Shown here in pieces: positions 1 through 11,149 of a stretch of DNA of 64,000 nt. This DNA is from Rhynchospora pubera (lineage: Eukaryota; Streptophyta; Magnoliopsida; Poales; Cyperaceae), in contig CM051460.1 in NCBI GenBank assembly GCA_028095005.1, positions 20,693,501-20,757,500 on the forward strand, given 5' to 3'. Within the stretch, counting starts at the first letter, position 1; the number at the start of each line of letters is the position of its first letter. Under the pieces are notes generated by a model. That model saw only the letters and a list, made by a program, of their open reading frames with translations. It was not told the origin of the DNA and did not search any database. The position numbers were made by a program, and so were the translations under genes.

Positions 1-404
1 TGCAATTTCAATTTATTTATGGCGATTGGATTTTCTGTATACATATCATGTTAATTTATATGGCTTGCAAATACATGTGATTAGGTATATATATAGTCAC
101 AGGAAATGAAAAAAAATTATATAATTATGTCTTCTACGGCGGTTCTAGAAATAAATATATATGCTCTAACTAAACTTTTCTGCAACTTGTTTTAACAAAT
201 AACAGCCGTAAAAAATAGTTTTTTACGGCTGCTAATTATTGAAAGGCGCCGTACAAAATATAATTTTCCGCGCGCGCTAAAAATAAAAAGATTTTTTACG
301 GCGGTGAATAATTATTTTTAGCGGCACCCCCCATTTACAGCGCCATGTGAGCGGCGTAAAAGACCCCTTAATAACCGCCGTAAAAAACCTTTTTCGCCGT
401 AGTG
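1..404 (-). mobile_element. CACTA-type transposon, one terminal region
   Basis: The plus-strand sequence ends at 404 in ...CGCCGTAGTG, so on the minus strand the element begins CACTACGGCG, the start expected of CACTA (En/Spm) elements. The 400 bp inside carry repeated direct and inverted copies of ACGGCGG / CCGCCGTAAAAA, the subterminal-repeat pattern of the superfamily. The other end and any transposase lie outside the window. The inner part resembles 40,610-41,000, so the family has at least one more relic here. The adjacent MITE end at 405-461 suggests the element landed in an older MITE. The superfamily call rests on the terminus and subterminal repeats only. Confidence 0.72.
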
Positions 405-461
405 ACGTAAACCGACATTTCTTATTCCTATTCCCTATTCCCGGCTCATCCAAACACACCC
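405..461. mobile_element. Right end of a GGGTGTGTTTGG-type MITE
   Basis: The sequence ends CTCATCCAAACACACCC at 461. This is the reverse complement of the start of the element at 63,885 (GGGTGTGTTTGGATGAGC). Its left part is replaced by the CACTA end. It belongs with the Tourist-like MITEs found elsewhere in the window. Confidence 0.5.
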
Positions 462-1643
462 TATTAGATTGTAAATAGGTACATGAAAGCACTGTAACTG
501 AAAAGTCAATGAAAGCACCTTCTACTGGTACCAATAAGAAATACATGGTTGTCACCAGATCGAGTCGGAATGAGACCGGATAAGAGATCTAATAAGGATT
601 ACATAGTTGATACAATTATTGTTATGCGGTGATTTGTATTGGATATGATGGCCTTTGTCTTCATTGATTAACTACAACACAAATAGTGCAAGCATGTAAA
701 TAACATATACCAATAAGTAGCATTATTATAGCTGATTATATAATGCAAATATACATATGGTAATATATATGCTATTATTTGCTCAAGAGGCTCCCATATA
801 GATCAATAATCTCATCAACTCAAAATTTTCGGAGGATCATGGAAAGTGAATGAAAAAAAAAGAAAAGGAAAGTTTAATTGGCATTTCCAACTACACCCCT
901 GAAGGTTATTATATTTCAATGAGAGGAATACAGGATACAGATGAGATGTGGGGACTGTTTTTTTGACCGTGAATATCTAGGTAGAATAATGAAAATTATC
1001 ATGCAATTTTAGTTCATTCCTGCTCTACCCCCAGAACTCCACCCCAACAGTTGGGAACATACATGTGAAAAATAACTCATCCTAGATCATGGTATTTCGA
1101 ATTCGTTGTTTAAAAACAATCTGACATACTTGATTATAAGTTCATTCTAGCTTTAATAGAATCATGGCTCATTTTTTTTTGCAACAGAAAAAAATAAGTG
1201 TAATTAAAATATAAAAACTTGATTGCACAATTCATACGGTTTCAAGTAAATCATTAGTTACAGGTTCAAGAAAGTATTTAACAAACATCATTAATACATG
1301 TAAAGAAAAGATCCAAATTTGTTTCATTTTCAGAATCATCTCACAAACTAGTACAGATATAGCTCATGCTTCTTCCACAAAATGTTACTCCATGCACCAA
1401 AGATCAACAAAATCAGACATGATTGCTTTCCTATTAAGCTACTTACATAAACTATCAAATTGATAGAAGAAAAATCATTAGACGAAAACAAATAAATCAA
1501 CTAATTTGCTCACCAAGATATCTAATATCCTTAATTGTTCTAAATGAAAATTAAAATCAAATTTGAAAGCACAGTTAGGACAAGTTTGTAGACCGACGAT
1601 AAAAAAGAAATTTTATCTGAAACTTCAGTTAATAATTAATCCA
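462..1643. other. Intergenic, nothing recognised
   Basis: AT-rich sequence with no long reading frame, no repeat shared with the rest of the window and no RNA gene that I can recognise. Confidence 0.5.
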
Positions 1644-1868
1644 TCAAATCAATGCCTCTTGTGCACCTTGTCCCTTAGCCTCATTTCCGAGAAGCTGTGA
1701 ACAGCACATGATAAGGTACATAGAATGGTAAAAAAAAAAACCGTAAGATGAAACCTCAAGAGAATTATCTATCCATCTTTTATATATTGTAGCCACACCG
1801 CCTGAACTATGCCTAAACAGCCTAGTGATCAGCTGAACAATTTGGTGCTTAACATACTGGTCGTCCAA
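1644..1868 (-). other. Possible exon fragments of an unidentified gene
   Basis: Two short stretches read like exons on the minus strand. One (about 1,850-1,755) encodes YVKHQIVQLITRLFRHSSGG and about 14 further residues, and ends at a GAG|GTTTCA donor. The second (1,694-1,644) follows a TTCACAG acceptor and reads LLGNEAKGQGAQEALI then stop, in the same phase. I do not recognise the protein and see no further exons upstream. It may be a decayed gene or chance. Confidence 0.2.
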
Positions 1869-2398
1869 TTTATTTTAACAAAATAATTATAAAAAAGAGA
1901 GCTTATATACCTATCAGTATTGACACATTAATGCTTCAACAACCATCTAATGGGTCTATCACATTCTGGATGTCCAGTTTATTCATCCTCTTCTTATGCC
2001 ATTACAAGCTAGAGCTCTTTAGGGAAGCAAATATGATGTCATTCTGCATTGACAAATGAAAGAGATGGATCGGCATCCTAGTTAATACCATATTTTCCTT
2101 ATTGAAATAAGAAAATCGATTACACAGTAGCCCTAGAATTACAACTATGAACATGATAGTCCGAAACTTGTATAATTACTCAAAAAATTGCCTTCCATGA
2201 CAATTGATTAGAAATGGGCTGATCAGTAAACTGGATAATATCACAATATTGATCAGCTCAAAAGAAAGTTCAAATAGCTCAAAAGCGGCTCTGATTCAAA
2301 AATTCATGTTTGTACTCTTACATGCCTGAGTCATAGTGTACATAGATACTTATTTCAGTACATTAATTGTTCATGAAAGTTTCACTTTTTCTAATTTA
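1869..2398. other. Intergenic, nothing recognised
   Basis: AT-rich sequence between the possible exon fragments and a short tandem repeat. No feature can be supported. Confidence 0.4.
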
Positions 2399-2460
2399 GT
2401 ACATTTGACTGGCCGGTTCAATAATTTAGTACATTTGACTGGCCGGTTCAATAATTGACT
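2399..2460. repeat. Tandem repeat, two copies of about 30 bp
   Basis: The unit AGTACATTTGACTGGCCGGT plus TCAATAATTT occurs twice in direct succession. A third partial GACTGGCCGGTC follows. Confidence 0.8.
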
Positions 2461-2519
2461 GGCCGGTCGAACTGTTTTGTTAGCCGGGTCAATAACCGAT
2501 CCGGTTTAAAAAACATTAA

Positions 2520-2930
2520 TTGCTTAGAAATAATATTATGAAATAATATTTTTGTAAATCTCGTTCCCGTTAGAAATAGTCATCAAAAATATTTTCCTCA
2601 TGCAGGGGATTTTAAAAAATATTCATTACGTATCATATTACGCTATCGACCTAAGATTAATTCAAATGGCAGAAACTAGTTTAATAATGTTATCAAAATT
2701 AAATTTATGTAAATTACAGCAATGGTGATTTAGACGATATGGTAGCCCCTGCAAAAAGATAAGGCTCAAACAACTAGGTCGAAGAAAACGACGCCATTTC
2801 CGCCTTTCACTCTCGAAGAGGATTCAATTTGCAAACAGAGGGAAAGACGTGATTGAGAGAGAGAGAGAGAGAGAGTGTGTGTTTATTATGTTTTCAGCGT
2901 TGGAGAATTAATTAAATTGCACAGAGTTGG
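2520..2930 (-). pseudogene. Fused relic of CNL promoter-distal block and 5' UTR
   Basis: Bases 2,540-2,785 match the block that lies about 1.4-1.6 kb upstream of CNL exon 1 in unit B (23,930-24,150) and in unit C (44,840-45,070). Bases 2,786-2,930 match the start-codon region and 5' UTR of the CNL genes (22,535-22,640 and 43,675-43,765), including the GAGAGA run and TTTTCAG.GTTGGAGAATT. At the old start codon ATG has become AAG, followed by GCGGAAATGGCG. No CC-domain exon follows. The distal block sits where the exon should be, so two units have been joined by deletion. Confidence 0.7.
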
Positions 2931-3783
2931 GAGGAGAATCTAGACAACTTTACATTAATTAAACCATGTGCAAGGGACGACTGTTAGCATCATAGCATGC
3001 ATACATTATTTGATTATTACATTACATTATGTAAAGTTCCAATAGTGTAAGGATAGGATTCGGCACTGTAGTTAGCACAATATTAGATATATAATTTTTT
3101 TATTTTATGTGACAATTTCGGTGTAATTTATTTAAAACTGCACATCATGCAATTATATTAGATCGGGACGCGAATGGGACAGCATCGCAATGGTGAGGGG
3201 AAGAGGGCCCCGCATACACCAGCCACCTCCATGATACTCTCTAAATTTATATCTCCATTTTTTCAATTTCTGAAAAAATTACTTTACATTTCTACTTATT
3301 TGAGGACCTTTAAAAATTCATTATTTATGAAATTTTTTGTGCGAGCTAGTAAAAAATATGAGAAATTCATTGGTATATTTTAAAGTATAAATTTTTGAAA
3401 TATTTTAAATATTTTTTCAAACCTAATGATACTGTGTTTCTAAAATTCCAAAAATGTATTTAGGTTTTCAATTGTTTGAGATCCAGATGAAATTCATTGT
3501 AAATACTCATAAAATTATGAAAAAAAATATTCATAATTGGATCTGAAATGACGTTGGATCTGTGAAATTCATAATTTTTCTTTCAGTCATCTATCATAAG
3601 ATCTGATCTGGAATGACGCTGGACGTACCACTAGTCATATTAGAATAAATCTGACAGACGTCATATAATAATTAACTATTTAGGAGGAAATATTGATTAT
3701 GAGAAATCATAAAATCTTAGAAAGAAGAAGAATTCTATTTTTATTTACAATCAATTTGTTTTTACTATTATTTTTTGGGAGTG
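2931..3783. other. AT-rich spacer
   Basis: No gene. It contains GGATCTGAAATGACG-like repeats at about 3,540 and 3,603 that suggest old transposon sequence, but no termini can be defined. Confidence 0.4.
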
Positions 3784-4154
3784 GCTAGTGTCAAACATAT
3801 AGGATACGTACACTTGTCCAACGCGATAAAATTTTAATTTTTAAAATTGGAATGGCCGATCCAAACTGTTCAAATTGTTCTATGTTATAAAATCTTCATG
3901 AAAACAAAAATTTATATTTTTTAAAATTTTTTACTATTTTTTTGGAATTTTTCAATATGCTCAATCTAAAAAGTTCTGAACCCTTCAATTTTGAAAATTC
4001 GAAAAAAATAGTTATAAAATATGAAAAAATATAAAATTTGATTATCAAGGATATTTTAATATAGAGATCATATTGAGCGGTTTGGATCGACCGTTCGAAA
4101 TTTTAATGTGCGACGTTTGCATCGTGTTTGACGTCTTATATGTTTGATTCTAGC
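3784..4154. mobile_element. MITE with terminal inverted repeats, copy 1
   Basis: A 371-bp element begins GCTAGTGTCAAACATATAGG and ends in the inverted counterpart (...CCTATATGTTTGATTCTAGC type). The two arms are largely complementary, giving a foldback. A near-identical copy is at 5,334-5,705. It has no coding capacity. Confidence 0.75.
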
Positions 4155-4462
4155 ATTACTCTTATTTTTTTTTTGGATAAAAGATGAGATAAATTGAAAT
4201 TGTAAATGTTCAGAATGAAGTTTTTCAACTTGTGACTTCATTCAAAATATATTGTGTACTAGTTATTAGTTATTTTGGCCAAAACCCGTTAATGTTTGTC
4301 CGAAGTCAACCACCACAATAATTCAATATTTAAACTTGCATCTGCTTCTCTGTCAAGCAATATATTGCAATAATTTAATATTTTAAGTTTTTAACTTGCA
4401 TCTGCGCCTCTGTCAAGCAAATTTAGTTACTAATTAAGCGCTCTATGATGAGGCACGAATTT

Positions 4463-5230
4463 ACTCCTTAAAAAGTTGACGCATTCCTTCCAATAAATTA
4501 CGAAAGATAACCGGTAATAATTCGAGGCACCAATTAGCATCTAAACTTTCAACGGATTCCAGGTACCAACAAGAACAACTGAACAAGACTTGCATTTTCG
4601 TTGATTGTTAATTTGTTTTTTCATTAGATAAGATTGTGGCACTGCCGCACTGGTACCATTAGAAAGGGAGGTACCAGTGCCGTTATGTTTGACTTAGCAA
4701 TTCAGGGGAGTTTGTAGATTGGGAGGGGGTGCTCTGTATACAACTATTCTATTTTCAATGGAAGAGTGGACATTTTCCACTTGTTTTAAAAAAAAATAAT
4801 AATTCGTGCTTCTAGAAAATCAAATGAGAATTAGTCAATTTATTCAATTTATCTTTCCATCTATCTGCGGTATTAATGAAAATAGAAGAAATTAAATTAT
4901 TTAAATTATGGTGAGCATGGAAACAAAATTTAGATAGGAACGCCATAACAATATTTTTTTAAGAAGTTTCCTTGGTTTACTTTTTCATTGATACTAGGGA
5001 ACAAACAATAAATTTCCCTTAAATTTTTATGGTAGATGGACATTTGTTATAAACAATTTTGAACCATTCGTTGTTGCCTTGTTGGCAGTTCCATGGAAAT
5101 GCCCGGTTGATCCAACATGCTTTAACATGAACGGCCTCTTACAGTGAAATGATAAATTTCGTCTTTGGAGACACATGTTTAACGCATCGACAAATCAAAT
5201 ATATATGAAAACTTAATGATAATCGCAGGT
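4463..5230. repeat. Unit A copy of the CNL promoter-distal block
   Basis: The block is co-linear with 24,475-25,440 in unit B and 45,363-46,160 in unit C. Shared landmarks are GTTGACGCATTCCTTC, AGGCACCAATTAGCATC and CATTTTCGTTGATTG. Where unit B has a 144-bp MITE (24,640-24,783), this copy reads straight through, so it is a natural empty site. Confidence 0.75.
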
Positions 5231-5850
5231 TTAACTAGAAATACTAGTGTTCAATATATTGAAAATTTATAAAAAATCAATTTTTTTTTCAGAGATTTTT
5301 TACTATTTTTTTTGGCATTTAAAAAAGGGGGTTGCTAGTGTCAAACATATAGGACACGTACACTTGTCCAACGCGATGAAATTTTAATTTTTAAAATTGA
5401 AATGGCCGATCCAAACCGCACAAATTGTTCTGTCTTATGAAATCTTCATGGAGACCAAATTTTATATTTTTTCAAATTTTTTTACTATTGTTTTGGAATT
5501 TTTCAATATGCTCAATCTAAAAAGTTCTGAACCCTTCAATTTTGAAAATTCGAAAAAAATAGTTAGAAAATATGAAAAAATATAAAATTTGATTATCAAA
5601 GATATTTTAATATAGAGATCATATTGAGCGGTTTGGATCGACCGTTTGAAATTTTAATGTGCTACGTTTAGATCGTGTTTGACGTCCTATATGTTTGATT
5701 CTAGCATTACTCTTTAAAAAAATTCATGATATAAAAATCATGGATCGTCTAATAATACTGATTTTCTAAAATATAAAAAATATAGTAAAAATTTTCGAAA
5801 AAAAAAATATAAAACTTAGTTTTTATAAGTTTTTAATATTTGAACGTTTC
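5225..5850. mobile_element. Older MITE split by a younger one
   Basis: The left arm (about 5,225-5,333) and right arm (5,706-5,850) together resemble the inner MITE at 42,902-43,290, including TTCATGATATAAA..CAT and ATTTTCTAAAATA. The 372-bp MITE at 5,334-5,705 lies between the arms. Exact outer ends are uncertain. Confidence 0.6.
5334..5705. mobile_element. MITE with terminal inverted repeats, copy 2
   Basis: A 372-bp element almost identical to 3,784-4,154, starting GCTAGTGTCAAACATATAGG and ending CTAGC. High similarity between the copies suggests recent movement or local duplication. Confidence 0.75.
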
Positions 5851-5910
5851 GGTAACTAAGGTCAGCTGTCAGCATTGAAGACCAAGTAACGATCTGGTTG
5901 GATAACAGGG
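5848..5910. repeat. Direct repeat X, first copy
   Basis: This stretch matches 8,052-8,118 (GTCAGCATTGAAGACCAAGT then AACGATCTGGTTGG). The intervening 2 kb includes transposon-like sequence. It marks a local tandem duplication inside unit A. Confidence 0.7.
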
Positions 5911-5926
5911 AAAATTTTTATCAATT

Positions 5927-6057
5927 ACAAAAATATTCCTAATAATTTTAAAAAAGACAAAAGACCATTTAAAATTTTAAAAAGAGTGCCGAATGACAAA
6001 AATATCCCTAATAATTTTAAAAAAGATAAAAGACCATTTAAAATTTTAAAAAAAGCA
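5927..6057. repeat. Tandem repeat, two copies of 69 bp
   Basis: A unit containing ACAAAAATAT.CCTAATAATT and GACCATTTAAAATTTTAAAA occurs twice with a 69-bp period. Confidence 0.75.
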
Positions 6058-6150
6058 TAGCTATAGCGGCACTGACATTGCCGCTATAGCAGTGCCTTAA
6101 AAACAAAAAAAATTGCCCATAGCGGCAATATTGCCGCTATAGGACTTTTA
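6058..6150. repeat. Two adjacent GC-rich hairpins
   Basis: The first palindrome, TATAGCGGCA...TGCCGCTATA, is followed after about 35 bp by a second, ATAGCGGCAA.ATTGCCGCTAT. Such hairpins are common in plant DNA-transposon ends, but I cannot define an element. Confidence 0.6.
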
Positions 6151-7561
6151 GTTTTTGTCTTCGCCGGCTGAATTTTGTCTCCCATTTTTCATTTTTCTTT
6201 CTTCTACTTTTTTTGTGTTTTTTAATATTTTTATATTTTAATAAATTATATAATATATAGTGTTCTAAATACGTGCCGTGTCATGTCGTGTCGTGTCAAG
6301 CACGATCGTGTTGACACGAACTTTTTTTAATCGTGTTGTGTCATGCTTAGTGGTGAGAAGAGGTAACACAACACGCATTCTGACACGACACAAATGACAC
6401 GATCGTGTCGTGTCGTATTAATTGTGTCAAATCGTATCAAATTATTTTATTATTTTTTAGATTAAAAATTATTAAAAATTTAAAAGTAAGCGAAAAATTA
6501 CTAAACTTCATAATTTATTATTTGATTAAGTTTAAATTTTTATTAATATTTTTTATAAAAAATAATAATTGGATTAGAATAATATTGTGATTTAAATGAT
6601 GGTAAATAATATGATGTAGTCTTACAAATTGAAATTAAATTATTAATTTTGCTTAAATAATTCACATTAATAATTAAATTTGTGTTCTCCAAAATGACAC
6701 GACACGACACGATACGAATATCAAAATTATGTGCATGATTTCATATGGAACTAATGAGCCGGTATTAATAATCTTTTTTGTTGTAGTGCAACGATATCTT
6801 TTTAATTGTTTATCCTACTCGTATCGTATTTGATAAAAAAAGGTATGGATAAGATTTTATTTTCGTTAAGTTATCGGATATGGGTAAAAAAAATTTCGTT
6901 AATTTATTGGTAACGCTATTTCGTAACCGATATTTACCCATACCATTATATATATAATTTATAATTTATAAATTATAATCTTTAATGGAAAAATATATGA
7001 TTATAATATCAAATTAATATGTTAATAGCTAATAAGACAATTTGATTGGTAGATTTAACTGAGACAATATACTACATTAATAATTTCTAATTCATGATGA
7101 TGAGTAAGTATTGATTCTTCAATTTAAAACTTTCAATTATTAATTAGTTATATATATTTTTGTGATAATTTACATGAGAAGATATTATATGATTTTATTA
7201 TATTAAAAGTATTATTCAATGTTGCACTTTAATAATATATTTATTTGATATGATTTATTTATCCATATTGTATATTTTTTATTGAATTATTATTATCATT
7301 ATTATTCATTTTCTATCATTACCCTACCCTTATCGTTAATTCATAACGGGTAAGGATAGGGTATGGGTAAGTCAATTTTAACGGATACGGATAGGGTATG
7401 GGTAAATAAAATTTTAACGGATACGGGTAACGAAAATATCTCTACCGTACCCTACTCTACCCATTGACAGCCCTATCTTTCTGATTTTCTTTGATCCAAA
7501 CAAGAATAATTTTAAATTTCTCTCTCTTTTTCCTGCTACCTCCCATCCGAACACAGTTACA
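6151..7561. other. AT-rich transposon-like sequence, no gene
   Basis: It holds clustered GTGTCGTGTC / GACACGACAC motifs in both orientations (6,270-6,430 and 6,690-6,715). It also has a run of GGGTAAGG / GGATAGGGTATGGG variants at 7,340-7,420, ending in TGACAGCCCTA at about 7,466-7,476. That end looks like a hAT-type terminus on the minus strand. No open frame or second terminus was found. Confidence 0.4.
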
Positions 7562-7745
7562 GGAAAAGGTTGAGAAAATATATGTACACGACCTTTCATT
7601 CTCATGGGACTTTATATTTCGAGTATTTGAATATTATATCAGAAAACGCTAAAATTTACTTGGATCTATTTATCATACAGATTTTTTTATTTAAGAGTAT
7701 GTTACTAAATTTTAATCATTTTCTTATTTCAGTCTCTTCTTTTTA
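7562..7745. repeat. Direct repeat Y, first copy
   Basis: About 185 bp match 8,510-8,680 (GAAAAGGTTGAGAAAATATA...). With repeat X this shows a local tandem duplication. Confidence 0.75.
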
Positions 7746-8136
7746 TATATGATTTCATGTAGCTTACACTAAACTAATTAATAACATCTTTTTCCTAAAT
7801 GTGATCTTGGGCGGACTTACTGGATTTGTATTCACTTCATTTTGGATGAGCTTTTTCTTTATATCCCCTATCTATCTAAAGATTTGAAAAAATGATCGTC
7901 ACAATTCTATTCTTCTTTATTTCTTCACATATTAATGATTAATTAATTGAATATCAAAAAAAGGGGAATGAAAAAACATCTGGGAATATTATACGCATAT
8001 TGTTGCAAATCTGTTAATTTTTAGTGACGATTGCTTTTATCATTCAATATAAAGAACGTTTCTGTAACAATGTCAGCGGTCAGCATTGAAGACCAAGTAA
8101 CGATCTGGTTGGATAACAGTATGATAACTTGACAAG

Positions 8137-8444
8137 TAGGGCTGTCTAACGTTGTAAATGGCACAGTATTGTCTTCTACTGTTATCGTGCCATTTAAAAA
8201 TAGTATGAAACCGGCATTGTTATTAAACGAAAAAGATTTCTGTGCCATCAACCATTCCACTTTAAAAACTACGCATAAAACGGTTTGAAATGAGGTTGAA
8301 ACAGTCGAAACGGTATAACCAACTGTACCACATACCGTTTCGTTTAGAAAACGGTATAATTTTTTATGCCACAAACCGTTCCGTTTCAGCTGAAACGTGG
8401 AACGTGGTGGCAAAAACAGTGAACGAGTACTGTTGACAGGTCTA
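8137..8444. mobile_element. hAT-like MITE, 308 bp
   Basis: Termini are TAGGGCTGTC on the left and GACAGGTCTA on the right. The flanking 8-bp duplication is TTGACAAG (8,129-8,136) / TTGATAAG (8,445-8,452), with one mismatch. Eight-base duplications and TAGGGCTGTC-like ends fit hAT. The corresponding place in units B and C lacks it. It has no transposase. It accounts for much of a misleading 160-codon minus-strand frame here. Confidence 0.8.
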
Positions 8445-8509
8445 TTGATAAGGACACGAGGAAGATATGATGGTTTGCCGACGTCATAGAAAGCAAAGAG
8501 CATTTACGG

Positions 8510-8680
8510 GAAAAGGTTGAGAAAATATATGTACACGACCTTTTATTCTCATGGGACTTTATATTTCGAGTATTTGAACATTATCAGAATATGCTAAAAT
8601 TTACTTGGATCTATTTATCATACAAATTGTTTTTTTATTTAAGAGTATGTTACTAAATTTTAATAATTTTAATATTATAC
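8510..8680. repeat. Direct repeat Y, second copy
   Basis: Second copy of the 7,562-7,745 sequence, about 95% similar by eye, 948 bp away. Confidence 0.75.
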
Positions 8681-9059
8681 TTATATTGTTGAAAATATGT
8701 TAATTTTTTAGTGACGATTGCTTTTATAATTCAAGTAGTAGACAGGTAACTCTACTAGTGATATCATTGAATACAAGCACTAAGGCGCGTATTCATCCGT
8801 ACATATTATCATACAATAAATTCACAAGTGAAATTTACTAATTATTTTATTATTTAACAATAGCCACATGATTGTCTTGCTCTAACCGAGCCGCATTGAC
8901 TGTTATTTACAAAACACGCCAGAAAGCATACATACTCTCTGTTCCAAAACAGAATTTCTGAAATCACAATATCAATTGCTCAAACATCACACGAAATACT
9001 TCTTAAGCTTCTCTCCCTTTTATTATTTTTCTTCCCTTCTGTCGTCACTAATGCGTACA

Positions 9060-9858
9060 CTAGTCCTGCTTCCTGAGCTCTGGTGCAACATCAGGACCTA
9101 AAATAAATGGAAAAATAATTATCAAAAATATTATTTCAGCAATCTTCATCTATCATTCAACTATGCACAAAAAATGAAATTAACAGCTCTATTAATTCTT
9201 TCAAACTTTACCTTTTTCTTGGCCTAGATCATTTCCAGTAGATATGTCATATCCTCCACCAGTACCGGCACAACCACCACCACCACTGACGTCACAGCCC
9301 CATGTATTTTTCCACCATTCGCACACTACCATCCCTTCCATCCCCTTCTTCACCTTGTCCACAGCCCCTTCCTTGCTCCCCTGCACCTTCTCTGATATGA
9401 CTTCACTCAGAGCCTCATCTTCTTACCCAGGCTTCCGCTACTCAGATAATACTCTTGCACCGATACCCCCTCATCTTGATAGACCTCACTGCTTGTTTTT
9501 TGTTTCCCCTTTTCCTGTGGGCCCGCCTCGAATCTTACATACCACTGCTGTGCCAGCAGTGAAAAGTTTACATATATTATGGATGTTACATATTCTGCTG
9601 GATCCGTGGCCATGGATTTGAGTTTCTCAGTATATGTTGCATTGGGTTGGTCTGTGGAACCAGTATCTGCTGGCAGTTGGGTTTCTGGTTTTGGTTCATA
9701 TTCTGTCATTGGTTTGTCCGAGACATTGGGTTGATCAGTGGGAGCAGCTGTTGGCTGTTGGGTCTCTGATTTTCGTTCCAGTTATGGATTTGGTTGATTG
9801 GACACCTAAAGGGATTCGAATGCTTGGATAATAGGTGTCATTCCAATTTCCTCCCTAC
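9060..9858 (-). pseudogene. LTI65/RD29B-like pseudogene, unit A (exons 4-5 only)
   Basis: This is homologous to the last two exons of the intact gene at 52,675-54,725. The exon 4 remnant is 9,858-9,212 and the exon 5 remnant is 9,097-9,060; acceptor and donor dinucleotides are still present. It keeps recognisable pieces: a GVSVQEY segment, GSKEGAVDKVKKGME, and a glycine-rich tail. A TAG stop falls about 17 codons into exon 4, just after the ..IIQAFESL stretch. At least one frameshift destroys the PGEEE motif region. It has two copies of the 28-residue repeat where the intact gene has three. Exons 1-3 are missing. Not translatable. Confidence 0.85.
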
Positions 9859-10320
9859 CTGAATTAACATAGCAAAAATTTCTTATTTTGATGATTAATG
9901 AATTTTGGAAAATAACGACATATTTCAGGTCATGTCCCTGCTCCCTGTTGTTCCAGGGTACATACTTTATTTTGAATTCGAAGTTCGTAATCAGAAGGCC
10001 AGCTTTAACAATTCACATAAGAAAAATAAATAAATAAAAGGGAACACTCAATTTTCAAGTGGTGCAAAAAATAGTAAAACTTGTAGTAAAGTACGTCTGA
10101 CATAACCTTAATCTGAAAAAAACAACTAACATAAACAATTTTGCAATGCAAACATAAGTGGTTAATCAAACCAATTACCATCCTGAATAACAGGTAACAT
10201 ACCAGTATGAATCAGCATGTATTCCTTCGCCAAAAATTTTGGCAGTGGCTAATAACGTGCACTTTACATGGAGCTAAGAATAGTCTAAAGCCAAGGTCAT
10301 CTTAGGATCAACTTTTTCAG
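9859..10320. repeat. Remnant of LTI65 intron 3, unit A
   Basis: Patchy similarity to 29,100-29,600 and 53,590-53,960 (CCTGCTCCCTGTTGTTCCA, then CTTAGGATCAACTTTTT). Homology ends at about 10,320, before exon 3. Confidence 0.55.
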
Positions 10321-10576
10321 GTAATGTAACACTCTATCCAAAGAAATTAAAAACAATGTCATAATAAATAGGAAAGTTTGGAGTATTTCACGATCTCTAA
10401 TTTGAAAAGATCATAATAAATAGGAATTTTTTTTTAAAAAAAATGTAAATTTTGGTCTCCAAGAGTATTTCAATATAAAGATCGACTTGAATGATTTGGA
10501 TTGTTCGTTTGAATATTGGATCTCGAAAAACGACTATATGGCACATTAGTAATTTTTTCTCTCACTCTCTCTCTCT

Positions 10577-10970
10577 CTATATATAGAATCTCTTTGGTGC
10601 ATATATACTAATGTATCGGAGCTTTAGTGCATATTAATCTAAACTCTTGGATCTGCTTTGAGATGACCGATCCAAACCATCTAATATGATCTCTCTATTG
10701 AAATCTTCTCGCCGACTAAATTTTACATTTTTTCGAAATATTTAAGTAATTTTTGAGATTTTTCAAGGCGGTTGTTTTTGAATAGTTAAAAAAAATAGAT
10801 TAAAGATTTTCTAAAATTTCAAAAAAATAATAAAAAAATTCAAAAAAAATTTGTAAAATTCTGTCCGCAAAGAGAATTTAATAGGAAGACTGCTTAGATC
10901 GGTAAAATTTTGTCCGAAGCTCTAGTACATTATACACCATAGATATTCTATATGTGTGTGTATTTATAGA
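10577..10970. mobile_element. Foldback MITE
   Basis: Inverted ends of about 45 bp: TATATAGAATCTCTTTGGTG at the left and the complement of CATATAGAATATCTATGGTG at the right. The interior is AT-rich and shares ATTTTCTAAAAT-type segments with the MITEs at 3.8, 5.3 and 43.0 kb. Confidence 0.55.
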
Positions 10971-11149
10971 TTTATACTTACTATAATTAATACTCTTTCC
11001 AATATAGATTTAAAATCAAAACTTACTATAATTTCGCTTACTGATTGACATCCCGTCATGGATCAAATTGTTCAACAGTATAGGAGGTGGGTACACTCTA
11101 AATCTTGGAGTGATACACTCTTGGAGTTGGATCCATGCATCTATAAGTA

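Noticed and set aside
277..555. 92-codon minus-strand frame
   Set aside because: Crosses from the MITE end into the CACTA terminus, so it is chance coding.
8021..8503. 160-codon minus-strand frame
   Set aside because: Runs through the 308-bp hAT-like MITE and its flanks. There is no conserved counterpart in units B or C.
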